Of a stretch of 64,000 nt of DNA, positions 9,779 to 19,912 are shown one piece after another. The position numbers and the translations under genes are program-made. Under the pieces are notes generated by a model. That model searched no databases. It saw only the letters and a list, made by a program, of their open reading frames with translations, and was not told the DNA's origin. Position 1 is the first letter of the stretch. Every line of letters starts with the position of its first letter. This DNA comes from Streptococcus pneumoniae (GTDB lineage: Bacteria > Bacillota > Bacilli > Lactobacillales > Streptococcaceae). Where the stretch lies: contig JBFDTN010000001.1 in assembly GCA_040719455.1 (NCBI GenBank), positions 1,459,501-1,523,500 of the forward strand. The letters run 5' to 3'.

Positions 9779-10537
9779 ATGGAAGAATCACGAGAAATCA
9801 ACCAAATCATTGATGTTGCTATGCTAGCAGGCACTATTTTACTACAAAGCGGTTCTGAGATTCACCGCGTGGAGGATACAATGCTCCGCATTGCCCATGC
9901 CAAAGGCATTTCTGACTGCAATATCCTTGCCATGCCTGCTGCCATTTTCTTCTCGATCGAAAATACCAATATTTCAAGAATGAAGCGGATTACGCACTCC
10001 TCCTACAATATCGAAAAGGTCTGTGATGTCAATCAAATCTCTCGGCAGCTCGTAGCAGGCAAGCTATCCTTAGAAGAAGCCTTAAAAGCTCTCAAAGCTG
10101 TGAAAGAACGTGGCTTTCCATATACCAAATGTCAGACTATTTTTGCTGCGACACTTTGTGCTCCCTTTTTCTCTGTCATGTTTGGCGGACACTTCTACGA
10201 TGCTTTGGGAGCAGCTCTTGCGACCTTTTGTGGCTTTACCTTTTCACTCTACGTGGACAAGCTCATCCGAATTCCTTTTGTGACAGCTTTTGCTGGAGCC
10301 TTTGTCTTTGGGCTTTTTGCACAATGTTGGGTCCAATTCTCCGCATTTCACTCCAGTGCTGACCTGATTATTGCCGGAGCCGTCATGCCCTTTGTTCCAG
10401 GAATCGCCCTAACCAATGCCGTCCGTGATATCATGACCAATCATATCAACTCAGGGATGAGCAAGCTCTTTGAATCTCTCTTAATTACACTCGCACTCGG
10501 TGCTGGCACATCCGTTGCCCTCATTTTGGTGAACTAA
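9779..10537 (+). CDS. ThrE-type threonine/serine exporter, N-terminal-type subunit
   Basis: Membrane protein of 252 residues of the ThrE/DUF1212 family. The N-terminal soluble half contains SGSEIHRVEDTMLRIA and a basic loop. The C-terminal half has about five transmembrane helices (AATLCAPFFSVMFGG, ALATFCGFTFSLYV, FAGAFVFGLFAQCW, PFVPGIALTNAVRD). In single-chain ThrE these parts are fused to a C-terminal domain, which is here the next gene. The start is ATG at 9779 after AAAGGA, and an upstream TTG is rejected. A TATAAT box lies at 9743-9748. The substrate is inferred from the family only. Confidence 0.85.
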   Translation: MEESREINQIIDVAMLAGTILLQSGSEIHRVEDTMLRIAHAKGISDCNILAMPAAIFFSIENTNISRMKRITHSSYNIEKVCDVNQISRQLVAGKLSLEEALKALKAVKERGFPYTKCQTIFAATLCAPFFSVMFGGHFYDALGAALATFCGFTFSLYVDKLIRIPFVTAFAGAFVFGLFAQCWVQFSAFHSSADLIIAGAVMPFVPGIALTNAVRDIMTNHINSGMSKLFESLLITLALGAGTSVALILVN

Positions 10538-10538
10538 T

Positions 10539-10979
10539 ATGACAATTTCAACTCTATTGCTCCAAGCGGTAGCAAGTTTCTTTGCTACCATTCTCTTTCT
10601 CATCGTTTTAAACATTCAAAAGAAGATGCTGATTGTCAGTAGTCTATTGGGCATGCTGGTCTGGATGATTTATCTTCTACTCAAGGGTCCAACCAATGTG
10701 ATTATCGCAACCTTTATCGCGGCGATTATCGGCTCTTGTCTCAGCCAATTTCTAAGCATTCACTATAAAACGCCTTCGGTCGTCTTTATCCTAGCTACTT
10801 TAGCTCCTTTAGTACCGGGCTATCTCTCCTATCGGACAACCGCCTTTTTCGTGACTAGTCAATACGATCGCGCCATTGCAAATACGACCTTGATTGTCCT
10901 TTTAGCTCTTGTCATCTCAATCAGCATGGCGATTGGCAGTATCGTCTTAAAACTCTATCAACACTTGAAACACCACTAA
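10539..10979 (+). CDS. ThrE-type exporter, C-terminal-type subunit (DUF3815-like)
   Basis: A 146-residue membrane protein with about five hydrophobic segments, matching the C-terminal half of ThrE exporters (ATLAPLVPGYLSYRTTAFF motif). It begins one base after the stop of its partner, so the two are translationally coupled and probably form one transporter. A terminator follows at once. Confidence 0.85.
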   Translation: MTISTLLLQAVASFFATILFLIVLNIQKKMLIVSSLLGMLVWMIYLLLKGPTNVIIATFIAAIIGSCLSQFLSIHYKTPSVVFILATLAPLVPGYLSYRTTAFFVTSQYDRAIANTTLIVLLALVISISMAIGSIVLKLYQHLKHH

Positions 10980-10989
10980 TACTGAAAAG

Positions 10990-11021
10990 CCGAGCAAGCA
11001 CCTTGCTCGGATTATTTTATT
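10990..11021 (+). terminator. Terminator of the ThrE-like pair
   Basis: A perfect 9-bp stem, CCGAGCAAG/CTTGCTCGG, with a 3-base loop, followed by ATTATTTTATT. Confidence 0.9.
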
Positions 11022-11204
11022 CCTCGATAAAGCTCCATCCCTTGTATGATAGCCTTATCTAGTACCAAATCAATCGTGCCTTAAGATCTTTGCTATATTT
11101 TACATAAAATAAATAAAAGGAATGATGTGTTATTTTTGCAAAAATCTAAATTTTCTGTCTTTTGTTTCTTTACATAGTCTTTTTCCTGTCTTTTGGGTGA
11201 ATTA

Positions 11205-11213
11205 TGATAAAAT
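11205..11213 (+). promoter_or_regulatory. Extended -10 box of the mvaS operon
   Basis: TGATAAAAT (TGn plus TAAAAT) lies 44 bases before mvaS, without a clear -35. The rest of 11022-11204 is AT-rich with nothing recognisable. Confidence 0.45.
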
Positions 11214-11256
11214 AGAAGAAGAAATACTTGTAGGTATCAAAGGAATTGAGGTAAGT

Positions 11257-12435
11257 ATGAAGATTGGAATTGATAAGATTGGTTTTGCAACCAGTCAATA
11301 CGTTCTTAAATTGCAGGATTTAGCCGTTGCTCGAGATATTGACCCTGATAAACTCAGCAAGGGGCTTTTACTAAAAGAATTGAGTATTGCGCCTTTAACA
11401 GAAGATATCGTAACCTTGGGGGCATCAGCTAGCCAGTCGATTTTGACCAATGAAGACAAAGAAGCGATTAGCATGGTCATCCTTGCGACGGAATCTGGCA
11501 TTGACCAAAGTAAGGCTGGAGCTGTTTTTATCCATGGCTTACTGGGAATCCAGCCCTTTGCTCGAAGCTTTGAGATCAAGGAAGCCTGCTACGGGGCAAC
11601 AGCCGCTCTCGACTACGCACGACTCCACGTCGCAAATCATCCGCAGGATAAAGTACTCATCATCGCAAGTGATATTGCCAAGTACGGGGTAGAAACTTCT
11701 GGCGAGCCAACTCAGGGAGCTGGCGCTCTTGCTATGCTCGTGACAAGCAACCCCCGTATCCTCTCCTTTAACGAGGATAATGTGGCACAGACCCGTGACA
11801 TCATGGACTTTTGGCGTCCGAATTATTCAACAACCCCATTTGTCAATGGTGTGTACTCCACTAAGCAATACTTGGACTGCCTAAAGATGATCTGGGCAGA
11901 GTACCAAAAACGTCATCAACATTCATTAGAAGATTTTGCAGCTGTTTGCTTTCACCTGCCTTACCCTAAATTGGCTTTAAAAGGACTCCAAAAACTTTTA
12001 ACCAAGGAATTACCCGAAGAACACCGTGCTCAACTCACCTATAATTTTGAACAATCCATTCAGTATAGCCAAAAAGTAGGCAACATCTACACAGGCTCTC
12101 TCTATCTAGGTTTGTTATCCTTATTAGAAAATCAACCGCAGCTAAAAGCAGGAGATAAAATTGCTCTCTTTAGCTATGGTAGTGGAGCTGTGGCAGAATT
12201 CTTTAGCATGACCTTGGTAGAAGGATTTGAACAACAACTTCGCAGCGACCGCTTGGAGGAACTAGACCAGCGTACACCTGTCAGCGTAGCAGAATACGAA
12301 GCACTATTTTTCGCTGAAACCGTCCTAGACGAAGAAGGTTCTGCTGTCTTTTCAGGCTACGAAAACCAAACCTATGCTCTATCTGAAATCAAAAATCATG
12401 AGCGGGTCTATGTTTCTATGGAGGACAAAGCATGA
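11257..12435 (+). CDS. mvaS: HMG-CoA synthase
   Basis: Condenses acetyl-CoA with acetoacetyl-CoA to HMG-CoA, the second step of the mevalonate pathway; 392 residues. The catalytic triad is at the expected places: Glu79 in ILATES, Cys111 in KEACYGATAAL and the His in CFHLPYPKL. The start is ATG at 11257 after GAGG; a longer frame from 11122 has no ribosome binding site and no family-like sequence. Its last four bases overlap the mvaA start (ATGA), so both are cotranslated. Confidence 0.95.
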   Translation: MKIGIDKIGFATSQYVLKLQDLAVARDIDPDKLSKGLLLKELSIAPLTEDIVTLGASASQSILTNEDKEAISMVILATESGIDQSKAGAVFIHGLLGIQPFARSFEIKEACYGATAALDYARLHVANHPQDKVLIIASDIAKYGVETSGEPTQGAGALAMLVTSNPRILSFNEDNVAQTRDIMDFWRPNYSTTPFVNGVYSTKQYLDCLKMIWAEYQKRHQHSLEDFAAVCFHLPYPKLALKGLQKLLTKELPEEHRAQLTYNFEQSIQYSQKVGNIYTGSLYLGLLSLLENQPQLKAGDKIALFSYGSGAVAEFFSMTLVEGFEQQLRSDRLEELDQRTPVSVAEYEALFFAETVLDEEGSAVFSGYENQTYALSEIKNHERVYVSMEDKA

Positions 12436-13700
12436 GCAGCTCATGGTCTCTTTTTTCCAAAAAATCCATCGATGAACGTCTCGCCCACTTACGAGAACAC
12501 CAACTCCTAAGCGAAGTAGAGCAACATAGCCTTGAGCAAGCAGAAACACTTCCTCTTGCGATTGCAGACCAGATGAGTGAAAATGTCCTTGCAACTTTCG
12601 CACTTCCCTACTCCATCGTGCCAGATGTCTTAGTAGATGGGAAAAGCTATCACGTTCCCTTTGTGACGGAAGAGCCATCTGTCGTTGCAGCTGCTAGCTT
12701 TGCCAGTAAAATCATCAAACGCTCAGGCGGTTTTCAGACCAACATCCATAATCGAGAAATGATTGGGCAAATTGCACTCTATGATGTCCCTCATCACGAT
12801 ACGGCTAAAGCAGCCATTCTCGCTGAAAAAGAAAATCTACTAGACCTTGCTAATCAAGCCCATCCATCCATGAAACAGCGAGGAGGTGGCGCAAAAGACA
12901 TTCGCATAGAGTCAAAAGATGAATTTCTCCTCGTCTACCTCGTAGTAGATACGCAAGAAGCCATGGGAGCCAATGTCCTCAATACCATGTTAGAGGCACT
13001 CAGCCCTCATGTAGAGCAATTAAGCCAAGGTAAGCTCCTCATGGCAATCTTGTCAAACTATGCCACGGAAGCCTTGGTATCTGCGACTTGTCAGATTGAT
13101 TTCCGCTCTCTTAGCCGAAAATCAGATGAAGCCCTTAATATTGCTGAAAAAATCGCCCTCGCAAGTAAACTCGCTAAAGTCGATCCCTACCGTGCCAGCA
13201 CTCATAATAAAGGGATTTTCAACGGTATTGATGCCGTAGTCTTAGCTACTGGCAATGACTGGCGAGCTATCCAAGCAGGGGCGCATACCTATGCTAGCCG
13301 TACAGGGCACTATCAAGGATTGACGACATGGACGGTGAATCTTGACAAGAAAATCTTAGAAGGCAGCATAACACTTCCTCTGCCGATTGCGACAAAAGGA
13401 GGATCGATTGGGTTAAATCCAGGAAGCCGTGTGAGCTTTGATTTACTTGGACAACCAACTGCCAAAGAATTGGCGTCCGTCATTGCCTCAATTGGTCTAG
13501 CACAGAATTTCGCTGCCCTCAAGGCCTTGGTCAGCACAGGCATCCAAGAAGGGCACATGAAGCTGCAAGCCAAGTCTCTAGCACTTCTAGCAGGCGCTAA
13601 CGAGGAAGAGATTCCTCACTTGGTCAAATCCTTATTAGCCCAAAAACGCTTTAATCTGGATACTGCAAAAGCCATCTTAAAAGAATTACGCACATCTTAA
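12432..13700 (+). CDS. mvaA: HMG-CoA reductase, class II
   Basis: Reduces HMG-CoA to mevalonate with NAD(P)H; 422 residues, cytosolic bacterial class II enzyme. Landmarks are ENVLATFALPYSIVPDVLVD with VTEEPSVVAAAS (catalytic Glu), QEAMGANVLNTM (dinucleotide-binding DAMG-type loop), THNKGIFNG (Lys), TGNDWRA (Asp) and the C-terminal EGHMKLQ (His). It overlaps mvaS by four bases. The remaining mevalonate genes lie in a separate operon at 29.8-33.6 kb. Confidence 0.95.
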   Translation: MSSSWSLFSKKSIDERLAHLREHQLLSEVEQHSLEQAETLPLAIADQMSENVLATFALPYSIVPDVLVDGKSYHVPFVTEEPSVVAAASFASKIIKRSGGFQTNIHNREMIGQIALYDVPHHDTAKAAILAEKENLLDLANQAHPSMKQRGGGAKDIRIESKDEFLLVYLVVDTQEAMGANVLNTMLEALSPHVEQLSQGKLLMAILSNYATEALVSATCQIDFRSLSRKSDEALNIAEKIALASKLAKVDPYRASTHNKGIFNGIDAVVLATGNDWRAIQAGAHTYASRTGHYQGLTTWTVNLDKKILEGSITLPLPIATKGGSIGLNPGSRVSFDLLGQPTAKELASVIASIGLAQNFAALKALVSTGIQEGHMKLQAKSLALLAGANEEEIPHLVKSLLAQKRFNLDTAKAILKELRTS

Positions 13701-13704
13701 CAGC

Positions 13705-13743
13705 AAAAAAATCGTTTGAGAAAATTCTCAAACGATTTTTTCA
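13705..13743. terminator. Bidirectional terminator between mvaA and glpF
   Basis: A perfect 12-bp stem (13711-13722 / 13725-13736) flanked by A-runs on the left and T-runs on the right can end both converging transcripts. Confidence 0.85.
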
Positions 13744-14448
13744 TTAAAACATGTGAAAGACAAGAACTGCTAGAATCGCTCCTACGATTGGACCAAGGAC
13801 TGGAATCCAAGCATAGCCCCAATCCGAATCACCTTTGTATTTGAAAGGTAGGATAGCATGAAGGAGACGCGGTGCAAGGTCACGCGCTGGGTTGATGGCA
13901 TAACCAGTTGTCCCACCAAGAGACAGACCGATTCCGACGACAAGTGTTCCAACGCACAAGGTTCCCAAACCAACTGGCATATCATACAAGCCAAAGGATA
14001 AAATAGCAAGGACAAGAACAAAGGTTCCAATCATTTCACTAATAAAGTTTGTAAGGTTATTGCGAATCGCTGGACCTGTCGCAAATGTTCCCAACACTGC
14101 ACCCGTATCTTCTGTTACATCATAGTGAGGCTTGTACTGGATATAGACGAGGAGTGAGCCTAGCATAGCTCCTGCAAATTGAGCTAGGATATAAGGCACC
14201 ACAGACCCCCAAGAAAGAGTCCCATTGACCGCCATCGCAATACTCACGGCTGGATTGAGATGGGCTGGACCTAGGTTTCCTGAGATAAAAGCTGCAATCG
14301 CAACTGCAATCCCCCAACCAAGGGTAATCACAATCCATCCCGCATTGTTATTTTTTGTTTTTGAGAGGACAACTCCTGCTACGACTCCATTTCCAAGGAG
14401 CACCAAGAGGGCTGTGCCTAAAAATTCTCCAAAAACTTCTGTCATCAT
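13744..14448 (-). CDS. glpF: Glycerol uptake facilitator
   Basis: Major intrinsic protein channel of 234 residues with six transmembrane helices and two NPA boxes, HLNPAVSIAMA and AINPARDLAPR. The Asp after the second NPA-Arg is typical of glycerol-conducting channels. It is the last gene of glpK-glpO-glpF, 13 bases after glpO. Two ATGs begin the frame; a TAGGAG site lies about 10-13 bases upstream. A second channel gene of this family lies at 36.9 kb. Confidence 0.93.
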   Translation of the reverse strand: MMTEVFGEFLGTALLVLLGNGVVAGVVLSKTKNNNAGWIVITLGWGIAVAIAAFISGNLGPAHLNPAVSIAMAVNGTLSWGSVVPYILAQFAGAMLGSLLVYIQYKPHYDVTEDTGAVLGTFATGPAIRNNLTNFISEMIGTFVLVLAILSFGLYDMPVGLGTLCVGTLVVGIGLSLGGTTGYAINPARDLAPRLLHAILPFKYKGDSDWGYAWIPVLGPIVGAILAVLVFHMF

Positions 14449-14461
14449 CTAGTTTTTTCTC

Positions 14462-16291
14462 CTATTCTTTTTCTTTCAAATATGCCAAATCATTTTTAGC
14501 AAGTGCTGTTTGCAATTCTTCTGCTTTTGCCTGACGTACTGCTTCATCCCACTCATAGTAAGCTGCCATCTCATTTAAGACTGGCTCGATCAATTCATCT
14601 AAGCTATCACGCATAAAGAGGACATGATTGGTTCTACGAAGAAGGAAATCAACTGGGCTAAGTGCTAATTCATACCCCATAGCGTAGTGAAGAGAAAGAG
14701 TCTCAGCAAGGCTCAAGCCTTCTGCTTTTTCCACAGTTCGCGCAAGAGCAAAGACTTTTGGTGCATTAGAGCCATAAAGATTTGCCAAATAAGTCGCCTC
14801 ATCTAAGCTCAAACCACTCAAGACACCAAGTTGGGCATAAGCTTCTAGCTCAGAAGCTACATTGGCTGGATTTAATTCCCCACCAGAGACTGGATAGGTC
14901 TTAGAATTGATGAGTTTAAAGCTCCGACCGTATTCGCTAGATAAAATCTCAAGGACTTTTTGCATGGCACCTTCAGCCATCTTACGGAAATCTGTGATTT
15001 TTCCACCTGCAAGTGTCAAAAGACCATTGTCATCTCGCTCAAGGCTACTTCCACGAGAGACAGCAGATGGGTCAAGCACCTTCTCAGATGTACTTGATTC
15101 CAGGTGAGCAACTGCGCTTTCCACATCATCACGTGTTTTTTCTTCTTTGAGATAATCCTGCACCGTTGCGATGAGATTTTCAAAACTATCATCGCTGATC
15201 TTACCGCTATTACCACCATTGTAATCAGAAGCGCTATTGCCTGATAGGAGCGGTCGAAGACCTGCCCAGCTACTTTCGATATCATCAATCGTCAAGTTTG
15301 CATGTGGGAAGCGATTATTAACAATCTCAAGAAGGTAATCCACATCTTCTTGGGTCACCATTGGATTTTCCAAGTCACCTTTGTAGTCTGTGTCTGTCGT
15401 ACCAAAGTAAGTCTTATTTTCACGAGGGAGGACAAAAATCATCCGACCGTCTGCCTTACCTGTGTCAAAATAGACAGGCTGAGAAACCTTCAAGCGGCTT
15501 TGATCCACCACCAAGTGAACCCCTTTTGTTGGTCGCATTTGAGAGATTTTCTTGCCAGTATTTGAGAAGTTCCGAACTTCATCACTCCAAGGACCAGTCG
15601 TATTGATAACTACACGAGCACGGATTTCAAAGGTTTCATCAGTCAATAAATCACGCGCAATCACACCGACCACTTCTCCATCTTCAAAGAGGAAATCCTC
15701 AGCTTTTACATGGTTTGCAATCAAAGCACCATCACGATTGGCACGTTTGATATTTTCAATTACCAAGCGTGCGTCATTGTTACGGAAGTCCAGATAGACA
15801 CCGCCACCAACCAAGCCTTCTGTTTTCAAGTCAGGTTCACGTTCTAGCACTTCTTCCTTGCTCAAGACTTTGTTGGCTAACTCCGTATTGTTAACCCCAG
15901 CCAGTAAATCATACAAATCCATTGCTACTTTTAAACGAAACAGGCTAAAGGTCGAACCTTCTTCCTCATAAACAGGAAGCAACATTGGATCTGGCTTTGG
16001 AATATGAGGGGCGATTTGTTGAACCACTGCACGCTCCGTCACAGTATCAGAGACGACTTCCACATCAAATTGCTTGAGATAGCGAAGTCCTCCGTGGACC
16101 AATTTGGTTGAGCGGCTGCTGGTTCCCTCAGCAAAATCCTGCATTTCAATCAAAGCAGTATCAAGACCACTAGCAGCAGCCTGCAAAGCCACTCCAGCAC
16201 CAGTAATTCCACCCCCGATAATCAGCAAGTCCAACTGACGGTCTTGCATTTTTTGAATCGCGAGTTCGCGTGTACGTTTTGAAAATTCCAT
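14462..16291 (-). CDS. glpO: Alpha-glycerophosphate oxidase
   Basis: FAD enzyme that oxidises glycerol-3-phosphate to dihydroxyacetone phosphate with O2, releasing H2O2; 609 residues. The FAD-binding motif LLIIGGGITGAGVALQAAASG is near residues 19-39, followed by STKLVHGGLRYL and RPTKGVHLVVD. The length fits the streptococcal oxidase, which carries an insert absent from GlpD dehydrogenases. The start ATG follows AAGAGGAG. It lies between glpK and glpF in one operon. Confidence 0.95.
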   Translation of the reverse strand: MEFSKRTRELAIQKMQDRQLDLLIIGGGITGAGVALQAAASGLDTALIEMQDFAEGTSSRSTKLVHGGLRYLKQFDVEVVSDTVTERAVVQQIAPHIPKPDPMLLPVYEEEGSTFSLFRLKVAMDLYDLLAGVNNTELANKVLSKEEVLEREPDLKTEGLVGGGVYLDFRNNDARLVIENIKRANRDGALIANHVKAEDFLFEDGEVVGVIARDLLTDETFEIRARVVINTTGPWSDEVRNFSNTGKKISQMRPTKGVHLVVDQSRLKVSQPVYFDTGKADGRMIFVLPRENKTYFGTTDTDYKGDLENPMVTQEDVDYLLEIVNNRFPHANLTIDDIESSWAGLRPLLSGNSASDYNGGNSGKISDDSFENLIATVQDYLKEEKTRDDVESAVAHLESSTSEKVLDPSAVSRGSSLERDDNGLLTLAGGKITDFRKMAEGAMQKVLEILSSEYGRSFKLINSKTYPVSGGELNPANVASELEAYAQLGVLSGLSLDEATYLANLYGSNAPKVFALARTVEKAEGLSLAETLSLHYAMGYELALSPVDFLLRRTNHVLFMRDSLDELIEPVLNEMAAYYEWDEAVRQAKAEELQTALAKNDLAYLKEKE

Positions 16292-16303
16292 GGTTTTCTC
16301 CTC

Positions 16304-17887
<1,584 letters not shown>

Positions 17888-17934
17888 CTATCAAGTTTTT
17901 CACAATTTCTAAAAAGTTTGATAGAATTTCACAA
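17888..17934. promoter_or_regulatory. Repeat-rich putative operator upstream of glpK
   Basis: CTATCAA (17888-17894) and TTGATAG (17918-17924) form an inverted repeat. Overlapping it, TTTCACAA occurs twice as a direct repeat (17898-17905 and 17927-17934), 29 bases apart. It covers about -30 to -75 of the inferred glpK promoter. The neighbouring Mga-like regulator is the natural candidate to bind, which is inference. Confidence 0.4.
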
Positions 17935-17944
17935 ACTTTAGCCC

Positions 17945-17978
17945 AAAAAGAAAAAGCTAAGACAGTTCTTAGCTTTTT
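17945..17978 (-). terminator. Terminator of the Mga-like regulator gene
   Basis: A perfect 12-bp stem (17951-17962 / 17967-17978) is followed on the minus strand by CTTTTTGGG. It separates the regulator from glpK. Confidence 0.85.
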
Positions 17979-17985
17979 AGCATCA

Positions 17986-19389
17986 TCATTCTCTTAGTAA
18001 ACTAGCAATCGCCTGCAGATCCTTTCTCGAAACGAGAGCTTTAATACGATACACAAGGCTCGCTCTATAACTTGTCCTCGTGCTATTGGTAATCACACAG
18101 TCATAGTCATGATTCTCCACATAAGGCTCAAAATAAATCAAGCGATTGTTCCCTAGATAGTGAGAAAGAGCGGTCACCATGACTTCATACTGGGTGCTAT
18201 TGCCTGCCATATCTAAACCAAGCAGGACATGATGACTGACCTTGTCAGCCACAAAGCAAATCAACTGTAAAAATTCCCCTTCCATTTTTTGACGCAGTGC
18301 TAAAGAATTTGGCGCAACTAAATTGACTAATTTCTCAGCTAAGGAAAACTCTTTCTCTGTCATCAAGGGACGAAGCAAGTCTTTCATGCCTAAATTGTCA
18401 AAAGGGCTACTCGCTATGACCCCACGATAAAAATAAACCTGCCCAAAAGCTTGGCTTAACACATAGGTCATTTGCTCATGCACCTCTTCTCCAAACAAAT
18501 CCGATTCCTTGAGCAGACGAATCCCCTTAGTAGTCAATTCCATCACAGGACCACCAAATCCTAAAATATATTCCATAGTGGAAACCGGAAGCAAGGACAT
18601 GGAAACTAGAAATGTGAACAAACAATCCGCATCGCCATCTGATGCTTGAAATATAGATGGGGCTAATAGCTGCAAACGCTGATAAAAACGATTATCCTGA
18701 TATGGTAAAAGAAGCTTTTCTAATGCCTTAAATTCCTTGCCATTTACCTTCTCTCGTTGATTGCTAATATAAAACCACAAGGTCAGCTGACTTTTTTGGT
18801 GTTCCGTAAAGGAAGAGCTCGCCAAACGCTCCAAAATAATAATCTCATGTTTGCTGTGTTCTTCTTGCTTGAGCTTTTGCACCTGTGAAAGAGGCCAAGT
18901 CCTCCAGAATAATTCATAATAAAAATAGCGAATATGGTGTTCCTGTCCCTTAAGACGACCATTAGAAATACTGATGCCAAATTCTGCTAACAAGTGATTT
19001 AGTAGCGATAAATGACGATTGAGCGTCGCTTCACTCACCATTAACCTTTGCGACAAGGACTGAATAGAAAAATGCTCATGATTAAACACATAGCACAAAA
19101 TCTGATATTTGACCGAAGTTTCCAACAAGACTGATACCAAAGATTCCCAGGCTAAATCAGGCGCCATCTCTAACCATAATGTCTCTTCCTGATAACAAAT
19201 AGCAAATTCCAGTTGTCTCTCTTTAGCAAGATCATTTAAGGAATCTCGATATTTCAAGAGAGTTGCCCGAGAAAGATTAGTAGCTCTCCCCACCTCCTTA
19301 AGAGATATCGACATCTCTTTATGTGCTAATAAAGAAAGCAAAAGATATTGACCAGCTTCTGCCTTTTCCATGATATCTCCTAGTTGCAT
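17986..19389 (-). CDS. Mga-like transcriptional regulator beside glpKOF
   Basis: A 467-residue regulator with two N-terminal helix-turn-helix segments (SLKEVGRATNLSRATLLKYRDSL near 30-55 and IQSLSQRLMVSEATLNRHLSLL near 108-132), as in Mga/AtxA-type regulators. The long helical middle resembles PRD-like domains, and the C-terminal part (HVLLGLDMAGNSTQYEVM onward) may be EIIB-like. Its position directly upstream of glpK suggests control of glycerol genes; this is inferred. The first ATG follows AAGGAAGGAG, but a second in-frame ATG at 19371 also has AGGAG. Target and effector are unknown. Confidence 0.75.
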   Translation of the reverse strand: MQLGDIMEKAEAGQYLLLSLLAHKEMSISLKEVGRATNLSRATLLKYRDSLNDLAKERQLEFAICYQEETLWLEMAPDLAWESLVSVLLETSVKYQILCYVFNHEHFSIQSLSQRLMVSEATLNRHLSLLNHLLAEFGISISNGRLKGQEHHIRYFYYELFWRTWPLSQVQKLKQEEHSKHEIIILERLASSSFTEHQKSQLTLWFYISNQREKVNGKEFKALEKLLLPYQDNRFYQRLQLLAPSIFQASDGDADCLFTFLVSMSLLPVSTMEYILGFGGPVMELTTKGIRLLKESDLFGEEVHEQMTYVLSQAFGQVYFYRGVIASSPFDNLGMKDLLRPLMTEKEFSLAEKLVNLVAPNSLALRQKMEGEFLQLICFVADKVSHHVLLGLDMAGNSTQYEVMVTALSHYLGNNRLIYFEPYVENHDYDCVITNSTRTSYRASLVYRIKALVSRKDLQAIASLLRE

Positions 19390-19754
19390 CGCCCGCTCCT
19401 TCCTTTGCTACATTTAGATATATTATACTATAATCAAGAAGAAAAAACGTTGATGACGTTTTCATATTCCATAGTTATTCAATCTTGATTTAGTAGAAGA
19501 CAACGAGTTACAGGCAGAACTTAGGTTAGCTGAGGATTATTTCATAATTCTTATTTCCAACCTCATTTAGATATATAGCAGAAAAATTGTAGAGAGGAGT
19601 TTTCTAAGACTGGCTTTATTCACAGGAACTATACACAAGATACGTCTTTTTCTAACTCACAAGACTTTACAATCATTCATTTTTCAGCAAAGTAAGACTC
19701 TATCTCCTGCTGGATTTGTTCATTCGCTAAGCTTCGCAGAAACTCTACGCAATA
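19390..19754. other. Intergenic region with dispersed repeat copy A and possible ORF remnant
   Basis: There is no complete gene. The regulator's promoter is probably in the AT-rich part near 19420. A dispersed repeat copy occupies 19471-19534. A minus-strand frame ending with TGA at 19684-19686 reads VEFLRSLANEQIQQEIESYF then AEK, which resembles a protein C-terminus without its gene. Confidence 0.4.
19471..19534 (+). repeat. Dispersed intergenic repeat, copy A
   Basis: Shares blocks such as GATTTAGTA, CAACGAGT, CAGGCA and TTAGGTTAG, in order, with copies at 21215-21270 and, inverted, at 36751-36813. Function unknown. Confidence 0.6.
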
Positions 19755-19782
19755 TAAAAAAAGGTGCCTATCGACACCTTTT
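19755..19782 (-). terminator. Probable pgk terminator
   Basis: The stem AAAAGGTG/CACCTTTT (19759-19766 / 19775-19782), extended by one C-G pair, is followed by T7 on the minus strand, about 130 bases after pgk. Confidence 0.6.
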
Positions 19783-19812
19783 CTAGCCTTCAATTGCGTC
19801 ACAAACATCTCC

Positions 19813-19853
19813 ATGATCACAAAAAGGGAAGCAAGTCCCCCTTTTGTGATCAT
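19813..19853. repeat. Long hairpin downstream of pgk
   Basis: ATGATCACAAAA-type arms (from 19813, to 19853) pair over about 15 bp around a short loop. A second small stem, CAAAATC-AA-GATTTTG, follows near 19877-19892. Both lie in the pgk 3' untranslated region without a classical T-run, so they may stabilise or process the message. Confidence 0.5.
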
Positions 19854-19912
19854 TACGATTTTGTTCCTTTTTCTACAAAATCAAGATTTTGCAGAGACTG
19901 ACCGGCCCAATC

